Below the pieces are notes generated by a model, which made no database searches, was not told the DNA's origin, and was given only the letters and a program-made list of their open reading frames with translations. This document shows, piece after piece, positions 20,085 to 30,779 of a stretch of 64,000 nucleotides of DNA (positions are counted from its first letter, which is position 1; every line of letters begins with the position of its first letter). The DNA comes from Corythucha ciliata (lineage: Eukaryota; Arthropoda; Insecta; Hemiptera; Tingidae). Made by a program: the position numbers and the translations under genes. The stretch spans positions 9,486,001 to 9,550,000 of the forward strand of contig CM075940.1 in assembly GCA_038030265.1 (NCBI GenBank). Direction: 5' to 3'.

Positions 20085-22258
20085 GCTGATTCGTGGTCTC
20101 GCGATGCAATTTCCAGACTAAAATTAAGAACAAAATCGCTGATTCGCGGTACATGGAGGCCATTCTTCGAATAAGTTGTGGAAATCAACGCAAAAGTGTT
20201 GTATTTGGGCAAACCCCGCGGTTAAAGTTGAGAAAACACGTTATAATATTGACAAATAAAAGACGCTTTCTGGTTAAAATTGGACAAAAATGGTAAATTC
20301 ACGACTGAAATGGCGTAAAATCGCCCATTCGCGTATGAAAAAGGGAATAGGATGCTGAATGGCCGCAAAATTAGCACAAAACGCTATTTCACAGCTGAAA
20401 TTGGGAAAAATCGCTAATTTGCAATTTGTAGATATAAAGTTATGGAAAAACGTTAATTCGCGGATACAAAATCACTAATTCGCGGCAACTATTGAAAAAA
20501 TCACCAATTAGCGCAGCTAAAATTATGAAAAACGTTAATTTTCAGTTCAAATTGGGGAAAAGAGCTAATTCTCAGTTTAAATTGGAAAAAATTGCTAATT
20601 TGCTGCTTAAATTGAATCAAACGCCAATTCTTGGCAAAAATTGACAAAACTCGGTAGGTAATGCACGGGTTGGAGACGCTACCACGCTTCTAAAATTTGG
20701 AAAAAGCAAAAATTCACAGCTAAAATTGAGTAACATCACTAATTCTCGAATTAAGTGTCGTGAAATTTATAATTTAAAAATGATTATTTTTTGACAGAAA
20801 TGGATGGATAGATGTAAATTTTTTGGTTTGGGGGAAATAAAAATACATTTATAATTTGAACTCGCACCTTCTGAAGGCATTTTTGTGGCTAAAATTCAGA
20901 AAAATGGCAAGTTCATGCATGGCTATGGTATAAAGTTAAAAAATACGCTAATTCACGGCTAGAACTGAAAAGAAGCAATAATCTATACGTATAAAAGTTG
21001 TATAAAATGGCAATGCAGTGGTAAAATGTGAAAAACCGCTAATTTGCGGGTAATATTTAGAAAATAAAATAATTAGCCTGGTCAAAATTAAGAGAAAGGT
21101 TAATTTTAAGCCTAAAATTTGAGAAAATTGCTAATTCGCGGCTAAAAATGGAAAAAATCGCCAATTTACAGCTAAAATTGCGCCAGACGCCAATTTGTGA
21201 CTGAAATTGAGAAAATTCGCTAATTCACAGGTTTGAAACGCTAAGACGCGTCGCCACTACAATTTTTAAAAAACGCTAATTCGCGGTTGAAATTGAGAAA
21301 AATTCTTATTTGCACCAAAAACTGAATATACGCCAATTTGCGGATTCTGAAGGCAACTTTTCAGGCTGAAATTGAAAAAAAGCGCCAATTTATGGCAATA
21401 GGTAAAGAAACCGTTAATTCGCGAGTAAACTGAGAAAAATCGCTCATGCATTGCGTATGGTGAACCAAAAAAATCCTAATTCGTGATTGAGGCTAATATT
21501 GAGGAAAACACCAAAACTCGTGGATAATTAAGAAACATCTCTCACAGGATAAAAACAGGATAAAAAGCGCAAATTCATGGCTATGGGAGGGGGTGGGGCA
21601 AAACCGCTAATCTGCGGGTTGAAATTGAGAAGAACGAAACACTCGGCCAAAATTGAGAAAAGCGCTAATTTGCGGGTAGAGTCCAAAAATCGCCCTTAAA
21701 GGTGGAGTTGTACATGTGTTTACTCGACCCCCCTCCAATCATACGTCGCCTACTCCACGTTACGGAAATTATCGCCGTATTTCTGCACCAATCGTGGACT
21801 TCAAGGGCTCATTTAAATCTTCAGGAAATTCCGCACAACCGATCTTGCTTTCCTAAATAAGTCGTCGAAAGAGTGCGAATTTTCAAGGTAAAAGTTTATG
21901 TGCGTTTTACAGTTATTTTAAGGATGAAATATGAAAAAGGAAGATCGTACAGTTGTGCGGAATTTCCTGAAGATTTAAATGAGCCCTTGAAGTCCAGAAT
22001 TGGTGCAGAAATACGGCAGTAATTTCTATAACGCAGAGTTGGCGATGTATGATTGGAGGGGGGTCGAGGAAACACATGTGCAACTCCCCCTTAACTGAGA
22101 GATTGAGGCTATGATGAGGCCAGCAAGATGTGCAGATTCAAGAGTGTGCTGGCTGGGTGGAATGATGACTAAAATGTGAAATTACCCCCCTCCCCTCACC
22201 CTTATGAGATTTCAATATGATCCCCCCCCCTCAGGACAAATCCCTACCTACGCCACTG
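20085..22258 (+). repeat. Family 1 minisatellite array, copy B
   Basis: Diverged copy of 7435-9370. Its units follow the pattern gctaattcgcgg, then ctaaaattgagaaaaa. The order of recognisable variants is the same as in copy A (for example tgttgtatttgggcaaaccc, ttctgaaggcatttttgtgg and gcgtatggtgaacc), so the two are whole-element copies, not independent arrays. It contains a 391-bp insertion (21700-22090) absent from copy A. Confidence 0.75.
21700..22090. mobile_element. TTAA-flanked foldback MITE (piggyBac-like target)
   Basis: A 391-bp segment lies between two TTAA copies (21696-21699 and 22091-22094). The two ends are inverted: the left reads AGGTGGAGTTGTACATGTG, and the right, reversed, reads GGGGGAGTTGCACATGTG. 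The long arms (~150 bp each) continue through cggaaattatcgccgtattt-like and aaatcttcaggaaattccgc matches. The homologous site in copy A (9202-9205) has a single TTAA in the same flanks, an exact empty site. TTAA targeting with precise duplication fits piggyBac-mobilised MITEs. No coding capacity. Confidence 0.85.
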
Positions 22259-23401
22259 CCCAAAAATATATAAGCGGGTGCAGCTCTGGACTAGTGGACT
22301 CGCGCTCGCTTCGGTCTGGCTTGTCAACTTGTCGCCACACGCTCGGTCCAATTAAGTCTCCCATGCTGCTGCCCCCCCCCCCCCCCACAGTCATCCTCCA
22401 AGTCTCCCCATCCCGTGCCAAGTCTCCCGCGGTTCAGGAATTGTGAATAAATTGTACAAATATTAAGTGTAGTCGTGTCGTAAAATAAACCTAGTTAAGT
22501 CTCCGCGTCCGTCATTCAAATCGTGCCCCTTCACAGTTACCCTTTTCCCCGATTTCCTTTCCTGGGCCGGCCTAACGAGCCACCCTCGTTTCCACCCGTC
22601 ACATCTATATAAACAAGAAATATAGTTTTTATGTATCGTTGAACTATGGCCTTTTAATTATTTTAGACACGAATTATCACTATTTCCACACCCTATATCG
22701 CCAATTAGTGCTTATGCCCAGTTATTAAGACGCAAATTTCTTAACTTTAGCCGCGAATAAATTATTTGTGTCATCTTCACCCTCAAATTACCGCATTTCT
22801 CAATTTCAACCGTGGATTAGGGGTTTTGACCCCCCCCCCCCCAATAGCCATGAATTTGCGATTTTTCTCTAATTTAGCAGCAAAGTAGCGTTTTTATCCC
22901 GTGAATTAGCGATTTTTCACAATTTTCCACGAGTTGGCGTCCTCCTAAACTTTATATGAAAAATTAACGATTTTTTCATATTTTTTTAGCTGGGAATTAT
23001 CACTTTTTTAAATTTTTTCCGTTTCGTTTTTTTTTCCGTAACGTTTTCCTCAATATTAGTCGCAAAATTCGCCTATTTCATGATTCGGGCAGCGCCGTCG
23101 TTGGCCACTTGGGAGCTAGCTCATATGGGCAGTCTTCTTCTAGTTTCTAATGGAGACTACCTACAACAACAGTTTCCCTAAATGGCCAACTACAGCGCTG
23201 TCTGAATTATGAAATAGGCGAATAGTGGTTTGTAAAAAAAAAATTGCCACAAATGAGCATTTTTTTGTTCATGACATTCTCTATGGATAAGCAATTTTTC
23301 TCAATTTTAGCCACGAATTGGCGTTTTCCGCAATATTATCTTCAAATTGGCGATTTTCTCATTTTTAGCAGCGAATTAGCATTTTTTCTCAATTCAAGCT
23401 G

Positions 23402-25902
23402 CAGGGGCGTAACGTGACATTTTGATGCCCGGAGCGGTGGTCATGGTAAATCCCCCCCGCTATTATCAAAAAATGCGAGTATCGGGCTACTTGCCTCAAT
23501 CGGAAATCATCCAGGGCTTTCAGGGTTCTCGGGGAAAATTTTCTCCCAAACATCGTATTCGATTTACCTGGGAAGGACCTATTTAACATATACGCTTTTT
23601 CCGAAACAAACAGACCGGCGTGGTATCGGATTGACATATTCTTGGCGTGGGAATGTTTCTCGGGACAAAAATCGGCAGTTTCATAGTCCCTGTGAGCTAG
23701 ATTTTCAGTAATTAAGCCAATATGATGTAGGTACGATCAAAGATTGGGGGAGGGGTATGTTCCGGAGAAGACCAACTTCACGAGAATGGGTCTTCAAGAA
23801 ACCGATTTCGTGGGGTTTAATCGTTGAAAAAAACAATCTTGAGGGTTTGGCTCTGTAGAAAAAAAAGTCATGAGCTCGGCTTACATGAAAAACTCAAACA
23901 TTGAGGGTCCGGCTTTTCGAAACGGGTTTAACTCCTGAAACCCCTTATTTGGTGGATTGACTCTGAGTAGAACCAACTTCACAGGTTTTGCGCTTCAATA
24001 AACCAATCTCAAGGGATTTTGTCGTTCAAAAAACCGATCTTGAGGGTTAGTATCTTCAAACAATAGAATTCGCGGAACTTGGCAGTTGGCATACTCAAAA
24101 TACAAATTTTGCGGGTTATTTTACGGATTGGGCTCTCCATAAAAACAAATTTTCCTCCTTTGGTTAATCAAAAGAACTCAATTCCGTGAGGTTGGCTCTG
24201 TCAAATTCTTCCAGTTTAACTTGGCGTGTGGAGGGACCGAGCGTGTTTGCGTGGAACACTGACCGGTTGTGGGATGCAACTCGCAGCTTCTGGCACGCTC
24301 TGTCCAGTTCTTAGACTGTTTTGCCTCCAAAGAGAGCGATGGCATCACCAAGACTTAGCTTTCCGTCAACTTCATTGCAGTTTTTACGCCTCCTCCCCAC
24401 TAACTGGCAGCCATTATACTGTTATTGGGGGTGCCCTGGTCTGCAATCGACCATTTTGTGCGGTTTTGGTGCCTCTTGGTAGACCTGAAGCAGTGGCGGC
24501 GAAAGTCAGACGGCATTGGGGGAGCAAAAATCCGAGCAGTTGAATTTTGCCCCCCCCCAATCCATGAATTATAAAGTTAAAGAGTCATTTATGTATTAGA
24601 GAGAGAGAGAGAGTGAGTGAGAGTCACTTGGACGTGAATTAGCGTTCGTTCTCTATTTCATCCGCGAATCAGCGCTTGGTTTTTTGCAATTTTATCCGTA
24701 TATAATGAGCGCTTATATTATGAGCGCTTTTTCTCAAATTTCAGCCACGAATTAGCGCTTTTTCTCAATTTTAACTGTAAATTGTAGAGCATTGTCTCAA
24801 GTTTGGCCGCGAATTACCGTATTTCTCAATTTTACCCTTCAAAAAACGCCTTTTTTCAATTTCAGACACAAATTAGCGGTTTTTCTAAATTTCAAAATTT
24901 TCAGGGGCTCCATCCGAAGGCCGCTAGGAGGCGCTATCTGTCCCCCTCGCCCCTTTATCGAAACACTAGAGTCCCTGAAATACTTTTTGACTTTTTCACT
25001 ACTTATTTAAACCCAAGCTCTGATTTCGCACTTTAAAAAATAATTTTCGTGGGGTCGGCCTCACCAAAACCCAAATTTTACTGGTTATAGATATATCGCG
25101 GAATCCAATTTCGCGGACTTCACTCACCCAAAAAGCCCACCCGGGAGACGAAACAGTTAATTCCCGAGACACCTTCCTCTTCTTGGTGGTTTTGTTCATG
25201 GCTAGAACATGTGGTTTTCATAAGCTTTAAACCCGCATTTTGGGGATTTGGCGCTTTGAAAAGTCCAATTTTGCGGGATTTACCCTTTCAACACCCCAAT
25301 TTTGTGGATTAGATGTCACAACACCCAATTTCACTGGTTTCCGCCTACCCAAACATTCAAGAACGAGATTTCGTGGCGTTAGCTCATTAAAACCCAATTT
25401 TTCGGGTCTGGCTCACCGAAAAAAAAATCGCAATTTGGCGGGTTTCGCTGCATCAAAAACAAAATTTCACACTATTGACCCCTTCGCAGTAACTCTCACA
25501 CCACCCTCTGTGCAAAAGGGAAGTCTGTCAGGAAAAAGAGGAAATTGTATACGCTCTTATAATAAATAAGTTGTGGATCGATAATTTTTAGAGAAGCGAA
25601 TTTAAAGTGAACCCATTCTTTTTTTCAATTCATGGGGAGCACCGCTCCCCCAACCAGACCATTGGGGGAGCATTCGCTCTCCCTGAACCTCACTTCCGCT
25701 GCCACTGACCTGAAGCCACAATTTCTATCACGGAGCATCTGACAACTATGGGCACTGGGCAGTTGAATAGATGTGGATTTTTTTGTACCGGTGGTGCGCA
25801 AAAGGACTCTATAGTTATCCCAACTGTGCTCGGTTTATTTAACATATTCACATTTCAAGAGATGCCCGAGGCTCACCCCCCCCCCCATACGCTACGCCAC
25901 TG
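23402..25902. mobile_element. hAT-like element, TSD TCAAGCTG
   Basis: The left end is CAGGGGCGTAACGTG and the right end, reversed, is CAGTGGCGTAGCGTATGGGG. Perfect 8-bp duplications TCAAGCTG flank it (23394-23401, 25903-25910). The left body (23770-24220) contains family 3 units such as aaaccgatttcgtgg. A second hAT-like element (24491-25707) is nested inside, so the original element was about 1.28 kb. It inserted into the inverted family 1 array. No transposase frame is present. Confidence 0.8.
24491..25707. mobile_element. hAT-like element, TSD ACCTGAAG, innermost
   Basis: This 1,217-bp element has ends CAGTGGCGGCGAAAGTCAG and, reversed, CAGTGGCAGCGGAAGTGAGG. Both run into a shared ttgggggagc segment. 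Perfect 8-bp duplications ACCTGAAG flank it (24483-24490, 25708-25715). Inside are a short inverted family 1 tract (24640-24900) and a family 3 tract (25030-25480). Its right terminus closely matches the one at 59256. It lies within element 23402-25902. Confidence 0.82.
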
Positions 25903-26689
25903 TCAAGCTGTACATTAGCCTTTTTCTTAATTTTAGTCAGGCTAATTATTGATTTTCTCAATACTACCCACAAATTAACGTTTTTTTACGCTTCCTCTCG
26001 GTTTTAGCCGCGAACCAGCGGTTTTTTTGTATACATGATTTTGCCGCTTTTCTCAATTTTATCCAAAAAGTTACCTTCAGAAGGCGCGTATTCAACTTGG
26101 AAATTTTGCCACAATTTATCCGCGAATTAGTGATTTTACACAATTTTGACCGCAAATTAGCGCTTTTTCTCAATTTTGCTGCCAATTTCCCATTCTTAGC
26201 AGGGAATTAGCACTTTTTCTCTATTTGAGCTGAAAATTAGCGGGGTTTTATTTTTCGACGCGCTAATTTTTAGTGATTTTTTCAATATTAGCCGCTTTTT
26301 TAACATTGTAGTCCCGCATTGGCATTTTTCCTCCAATTTTTGCTACGGATTAGCCTTTTTTTTTAGATTGTAGCCCCGCATAAACAATTGTTTTTATTTC
26401 TGTTACGGATTAGCGCTGTTTTTCAGTTTTAGCCTCACAGCTTTCAGAAGCCAGGGATTTGCGTTTTCTGAATTTTTGCTGCGAATTAGAGATTTTCTTC
26501 ATTTGCATCCGCGCATTAACGTTTTTCCTATAAACTTCATCCGCGAATTAGCATTTTTTATCAAGCGCGCATTCGAGACTGAAATTAAGAAAAAACGCAC
26601 ATTGACAACTAAAATTGACCCTGATATAACGAACTCTGCGTTATAATCAACAAGCAATTTTAAGGTCCCCTGATGTTGACAACCAGCTG

Positions 26690-27286
26690 CCGGAGTGATA
26701 TTTCTATTTTCTGTCGTTCGAATTCGTTTCCTGTCGTTCAAATCTTTCTTCTGTCGTTAAATCAAAATTTTTTCGTGCATCAAAGTCATTTTTAGTCGTG
26801 CTTTTCCCCTTTTCTGTCGTGGAATTAAATGGCACCCATTCATATAGAGCCGAATCCAATAATTTCTGTTCTTGAAGGATTTTCCATGCAGTACAAAAAT
26901 TGGGAGCCTCATTCACCTTGCGAAAAAAAAAAAAAAAAATCGTTGGTATATCCCCCAAAAAAGTGTGGTCCTATAAATAGAACTTTCACTCACATTCAAC
27001 TCAGAAACGGGAAATTCAGTCCCATTTTATTTCAATGCTCGGTAAATAGAACCTAAACTTGAGCCCCGGACACCGACTATTTGGCCCCAAGGACTGGCTG
27101 TTTTGCTTTGAAACGTGAACTTAGGTCCCAAAAGAGACAACTCTGACTTCTAACTTCGCAGTTTGGAGACAGAAAATCTCCTGGTTGATTTGATTATTTT
27201 CTGGTCAATTTTGTGGGATAAAAAGATTATTTCCGAGCCGAAAAAGTCAAACACCCACTAGTCCATACTAAATCTGCGCCTATCGA
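26690..27286 (-). other. Short ctgtcgtt array and unassigned flank
   Basis: At 26708-26820 a motif ttctgtcgttnaaat repeats about five times, a small degenerate tandem array unlike families 1-3. A poly(A) run lies near 26924-26939. The rest, up to the left flank of the next element, shows nothing identifiable. Confidence 0.4.
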
Positions 27287-28740
27287 CAGGGCCGTCTTTA
27301 TTAAAGTTGGGGGCCCGGGATAACAGTGGGCCCCCTCTTTTACCGAATTTTGCTCACTATAACACATTTTGTATCTGATATAGTAATTTCACGGGTTTTA
27401 CACACTGGAACACCATTTTTGCAGGTCTGACTCACTAAAAAAAAACATGTTTGCTGATTTCGCACTCTAAAAACCATTTCGCGGATTTTTCTCACTAAAA
27501 CCAAATTTTCGCGGTTCTGACTCACAGAAAACCCAGTCGTGGTTGTTCTACTGCTGACAAACAAATTTTGCGGCTGTTTGTTGCTGAAAAACTATTCGCC
27601 TCCACGACGGAAGAGTCCAGTTTGGGGGACTTGGAATACCGCAGTTACCATTCCACAGGGCCTTCCGACCAAAATTCAGAAATAGAATGCACAAAATACA
27701 GTTTTACAGCAGAGATGTTATAGGTTTTAACAGTTCACGACCCTTTAACTATGCTAATTCAGTTTCTGGGGTCGAATTGACGATTTCTCGCTTCGATTTA
27801 CCTCGCGTTATAATTGATGAGCTACCGAGTTCTCTTTCTGGTTACTCATCCCCCCCCCCCTTGCTGCAAGGGCTGAGAGCCCTTGTTCTCATTTCTAGCG
27901 GCAGTTATCACTTGTTCTTAATTATGGCAATGAATGTGCGATTGTTTCACATTTAGTTATGCGAGTTAGCGCTTTTTCCCCATTTTAGCAGTGAGTTAGC
28001 GATTTTTCTAAATTTTATGGTGCCGGGTTGATTTTTGCGTGCATCAGTAAATTAAGATGCCCCGCAAATTATCGCTTTTTTTCAAATTTAGCCGCACATT
28101 AGAGCTTTATTGAAATTATTTCATATTTAGTCATGAGTTAGCACTTTTTCTCATTTTTAGCCGTGAATTAGCACTTCTCAATTTAGACCACGAATATATG
28201 ATTTTATCAGATTTAGCCATGCTGCCGCATAGCGCTTTTTCCTCATTTTAGCATCGAATTAGCAATTTTCCTCAATTTTAGCAGCAAACTGCGAATCTAT
28301 GCTGCTAAAATTGGGAAAAATCACTAATTCACCGATAAAATGGGGGGGGGGGGAAGCACTAACCACTCAAAGTTAAATGTGAAGATATTGAAAATTCATG
28401 TCGAAAAAACAAGTAATTTTTTCCCGTTTTAGCAGCGAATAAACGGTGTATTCACACATACCTATGAATTGGCGCTTTTTTCTCAATTTTAACCGAGAAT
28501 CAAGGTTTATCTCTATTTTGAGCGCGGATTAGCTAAGGGGCCCCTCATCACTTTTTGCCCCTCATCCCTTCATCATTGTGCTAATGGTTCCGCATCATAA
28601 ACAAAAACCCTAAAACATTCAGTCTCATGAAAAAATAAATATTTTATTTTAGGTTCGATCAACGTTGGTCGCCTATCCATAGAAGATTCCATATTAGAAA
28701 AAAGATCTGAAGAATCCGGGGCCCCCTTGACCTATCGGGG
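27287..28740. mobile_element. Probable hAT-like element, TSD CCTATCGA
   Basis: The left end CAGGGCCGTCTTTATTAAAG follows CCTATCGA (27279-27286), and the same 8-mer recurs at 28741-28748. About 20 bp inside each edge the ends share an inverted gggggcccnggat segment. The extreme right end (cctatcgggg) does not match the left CAGGG, so the right terminus is altered or the boundary is slightly off. Contents are a family 3 tract (27340-27580) and an inverted family 1 tract (27950-28510), the same two-part structure as in 24491-25707. Confidence 0.5.
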
Positions 28741-28974
28741 CCTATCGACTTTCCATGGATAGGAAAAACTTCTTCAACGTGTACATTTTAAAATTGCTCA
28801 TGAGCGTTTGTTTAATTAATTGGCGATTTTTCGGCAGAAGTGACAATTTTTTAGAAAAAGGAGTGATTTTTCTATGCAAAATCGCTTGTTTTGACCAGAA
28901 AAATCCAAACAATCTTTGCGAATTTTTCCATTCTGCCACAGAAAATAGATATTTTTTGACGAAAATAGCTAGTC

Positions 28975-29600
28975 CTGGCAGATACGATGTTCCCCCGTGT
29001 TGTGCGGCGATTTCCGGTCTCTCAGGACAATATGATGTGCTGGGAGCCTCTGGAGGAGTTTTTGCCTATAATTGGTTGGGTTTGGTAGTAACGGGCATAC
29101 AATTTCCAGGGCGATTTGGAGCGTTCTAGGTGGTCCCAAATTGCATTCGATGGTGATATCGGACACCCCTTGAAATTTCAATCTTTTAGCCCATTGTATA
29201 GAACGCTCAAAAACGCTCTGCAATTGTACTCCCATGTTAATTACACCTAACCGTTCAAAACTCTTCTAGGAACAAGCTCCCAACACATCCTGTTCTCCTA
29301 ATCAATGTTAACGAAAACTTGTGAAAAACGACGGTGTTGCCCGTGTTATGCGGTGCTTTTCTGGCTCATGTAACAGGGCTATAATATGATGTGGTGGGAG
29401 CATGGCTCCGGATGAGTTCTTCCCCTATAATTGGTGGCATAAATGGGCATAAAATTTCAAAGTGGTTATTAAGCGTTCTAAGTGGGCCCGCATTGCTCTC
29501 GAGGTATCGGACACTCCTAGACATACCAATCTCTTAACCCATTTAGATCGCTCAAAAACGCCCTGGAATTGGAAGTTAACCACACCTTTAAACCAGTTAA
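28975..29600 (+). repeat. Family C repeat, two adjacent copies
   Basis: Two consecutive units carry the family C landmarks: tgcggcgatttncgg, atatgatgtgntgggagc, cctataattggttgggt (second copy cctataattggtggcat), gggcataaaattt, atcggacacncctngaaat and aacgctcaaaaacgc. The head-to-tail order confirms a tandem repeat period of roughly 300-380 bp. Confidence 0.7.
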
Positions 29601-29689
29601 CCACACGCGTTTAAAACACCGAAAACAAAGTCAAATTGTACAGTAAACGAAAAAAAGCAAGAGTTAAACAACTTGGATCGAGCGATAAC

Positions 29690-30496
29690 CCAGAGACTAT
29701 GCGGTCGACTACGCCACTCCAATTGTTCCAGTTACCAAGAAAGATGGTTCTGTCCGAATCTGCGCAGACTTTAAGCTTACTTTAAACCCTCAATTTGTTG
29801 TTGGGTTGGTCAAATACGATGAAATAAAACGGTGTTGACTCCCAACGAAGTTTTGTTTATTATACTTAACAAAAGCTTTTAACCTTCTTAGGGGCATCAT
29901 CAGTGTTAATCAAACCTACAAACCGAACGAGGGGGGGGGGGGTAACTACATTCCTAAGTTTAAAATAAAATTAAATAAATTAAAAAACTTAAAAAACTCA
30001 ACAACTTACATGAAATTTGAGTAAGACTAGATAAATATCGCAGTGTTTGGTTGAACACCTTGTCTGTTCTATTCTTTAAAGGGTGGTGATATTTATCTAG
30101 TCTTACTCAAATTTCATGTAAGTTGTTGAGTTTTTCAATTCATTTTATTTTATTTTAAACTTAGGAATGTAGTTAACCCCCCCCCCCTTCGTTCGGTTTG
30201 TAGGTTTGATTAACACTGATGATGCCTCTAAGAAGGTGAAAAGCTTTTGTTGAGTATAATAAACAAAACTTCGTTGGGAGACAAAACCGTTTTATTTCAT
30301 CCTCAATTAGTCGTTGAACTCGGGAATAACACAGTTTTTTTTTTTTTTTTTCAAAATCGATGTTGTTCAGACATTTAATCATGTCGAAATTCATGAAGAC
30401 GACCAACTTTTCTTAACAATAAAAACCCATCTCGGTCTTTTTCAGTACCAGCGTCTTCCATTCGGAATTTCCAGCGCACAATTTGACAATTTGTGA
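29690..30496 (+). pseudogene. Ty3/gypsy reverse-transcriptase relic
   Basis: Two fragments of one retrotransposon reverse transcriptase flank an insertion. The left part (~29700-29804) encodes the fingers-region motif [20 protein letters not shown]. The right part (~30350-30496) encodes IDVVQTFNHVEIHEDDQLF and the motif THLGLFQYQRLPFGISSA, both characteristic of Ty3/gypsy polymerases. Between them lie a 484-bp foldback element and a poly(T) run (30335-30350). The catalytic YVDD segment, RNase H and integrase are not present and the frame stops soon after 30496. The relic is inactive. Confidence 0.8.
29818..30301. mobile_element. 484-bp foldback element inside gypsy relic
   Basis: The arms at 29818-30039 and 30088-30301 are near-perfect inverted copies around a 48-base loop. 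The ends read GATGAAATAAAACGGT on both arms. Even the poly(G) run (~29931) in the left arm is mirrored by poly(C) (~30178) in the right arm. A related phrase flanks the element on both sides (cctcaatttgttgttg at 29789 and cctcaattagtcgttgaa at 30301), possibly a diverged target duplication. The RNA of either strand would form one long hairpin. The class is unknown. Confidence 0.75.
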
Positions 30497-30779
30497 TCTC
30501 CTTTTCTTAACTTAAAAACGAAGGTGAAACGCTGCGCCGTTCACAATTTCTTAGCGTATAAAACAACGGCTGCCCATTTCGCTATTAATATCTCAATTTT
30601 CCTAAAAAATAATCAAAAACATATTAAAAAAATTGATAGTGTGGCAACGCGGAAAGGATGTCAACAAAGTAAACTCGAAGCCAAACAGTCAAAATTTCTC
30701 CTCCGTGAATGACTCACTCACGAAAAACTCATAAAAAGCTTACACCGTATAGACATGGGCAAAAGTCGAGTGCAGTGTT

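Larger units (their letters stand above)
17350..22258. mobile_element. hAT-like element, TSD CCCAAAAA, outer level of nest
   Basis: The left end is CAGGGGCGTAGGTACGGGGG and the right end, reversed, is CAGTGGCGTAGGTAGGGA, so 13 of the first 14 bases agree. Perfect 8-bp duplications CCCAAAAA flank it at 17342-17349 and 22259-22266. Without the nested insertions its own body is about 2.1 kb, mostly family 1 minisatellite (20085-21695), plus poly(C) or poly(G) runs just inside each end. It carries no transposase frame. It inserted into the solo LTR and was itself invaded by the element at 17476-19895 and the foldback at 21700-22090. Confidence 0.78.
17150..22603 (+). mobile_element. Gypsy-type solo LTR split by nested elements
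   Basis: The LTR outer parts are 17150-17349 and 22267-22603, joined by target sequence CCCAAAAA. It starts TGTAACGG and ends CCGTCACA, a TG...CA with matching short inverted ends. It is flanked by TCTA on both sides (17146-17149 and 22604-22607), the 4-bp duplication typical of Ty3/gypsy LTRs. The rejoined LTR is about 545 bp and has a TATATAAG box (22267-22274) directly after the insertion point and an AATAAA near 22445. A long poly(C) run (~22373) lies between. No primer-binding site or coding region follows, so it reads as a solo LTR. It predates all insertions nested in it. Confidence 0.6.
22690..26620 (-). repeat. Family 1 array in inverted orientation, interrupted
   Basis: Units here read as the reverse complement of copies A and B (cgcgaattagcg followed by tttttctcaattttagc). 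The tract runs about 22690-23401 and resumes at 25911-26620 after the insertion of element 23402-25902. Across the insertion the array rejoins smoothly (ctcaattcaagctg to tacattagcc), with TCAAGCTG duplicated. No outer termini were identified for this tract. Confidence 0.65.

Noticed and set aside
19985..22258. CAGTAGTGTACCGAGG at 19985 as the left end of the element closing at 22258
   Set aside because: The flanks do not give a good 8-bp duplication, whereas CAGGGGCGTAGGTA at 17350 has better end identity and a perfect CCCAAAAA duplication.
22280..22325. tRNA-like A-box (TGGACTAGTGG) and loop in the LTR
   Set aside because: No B-box follows at the proper distance and the segment is explained as part of the LTR downstream of its TATA box.
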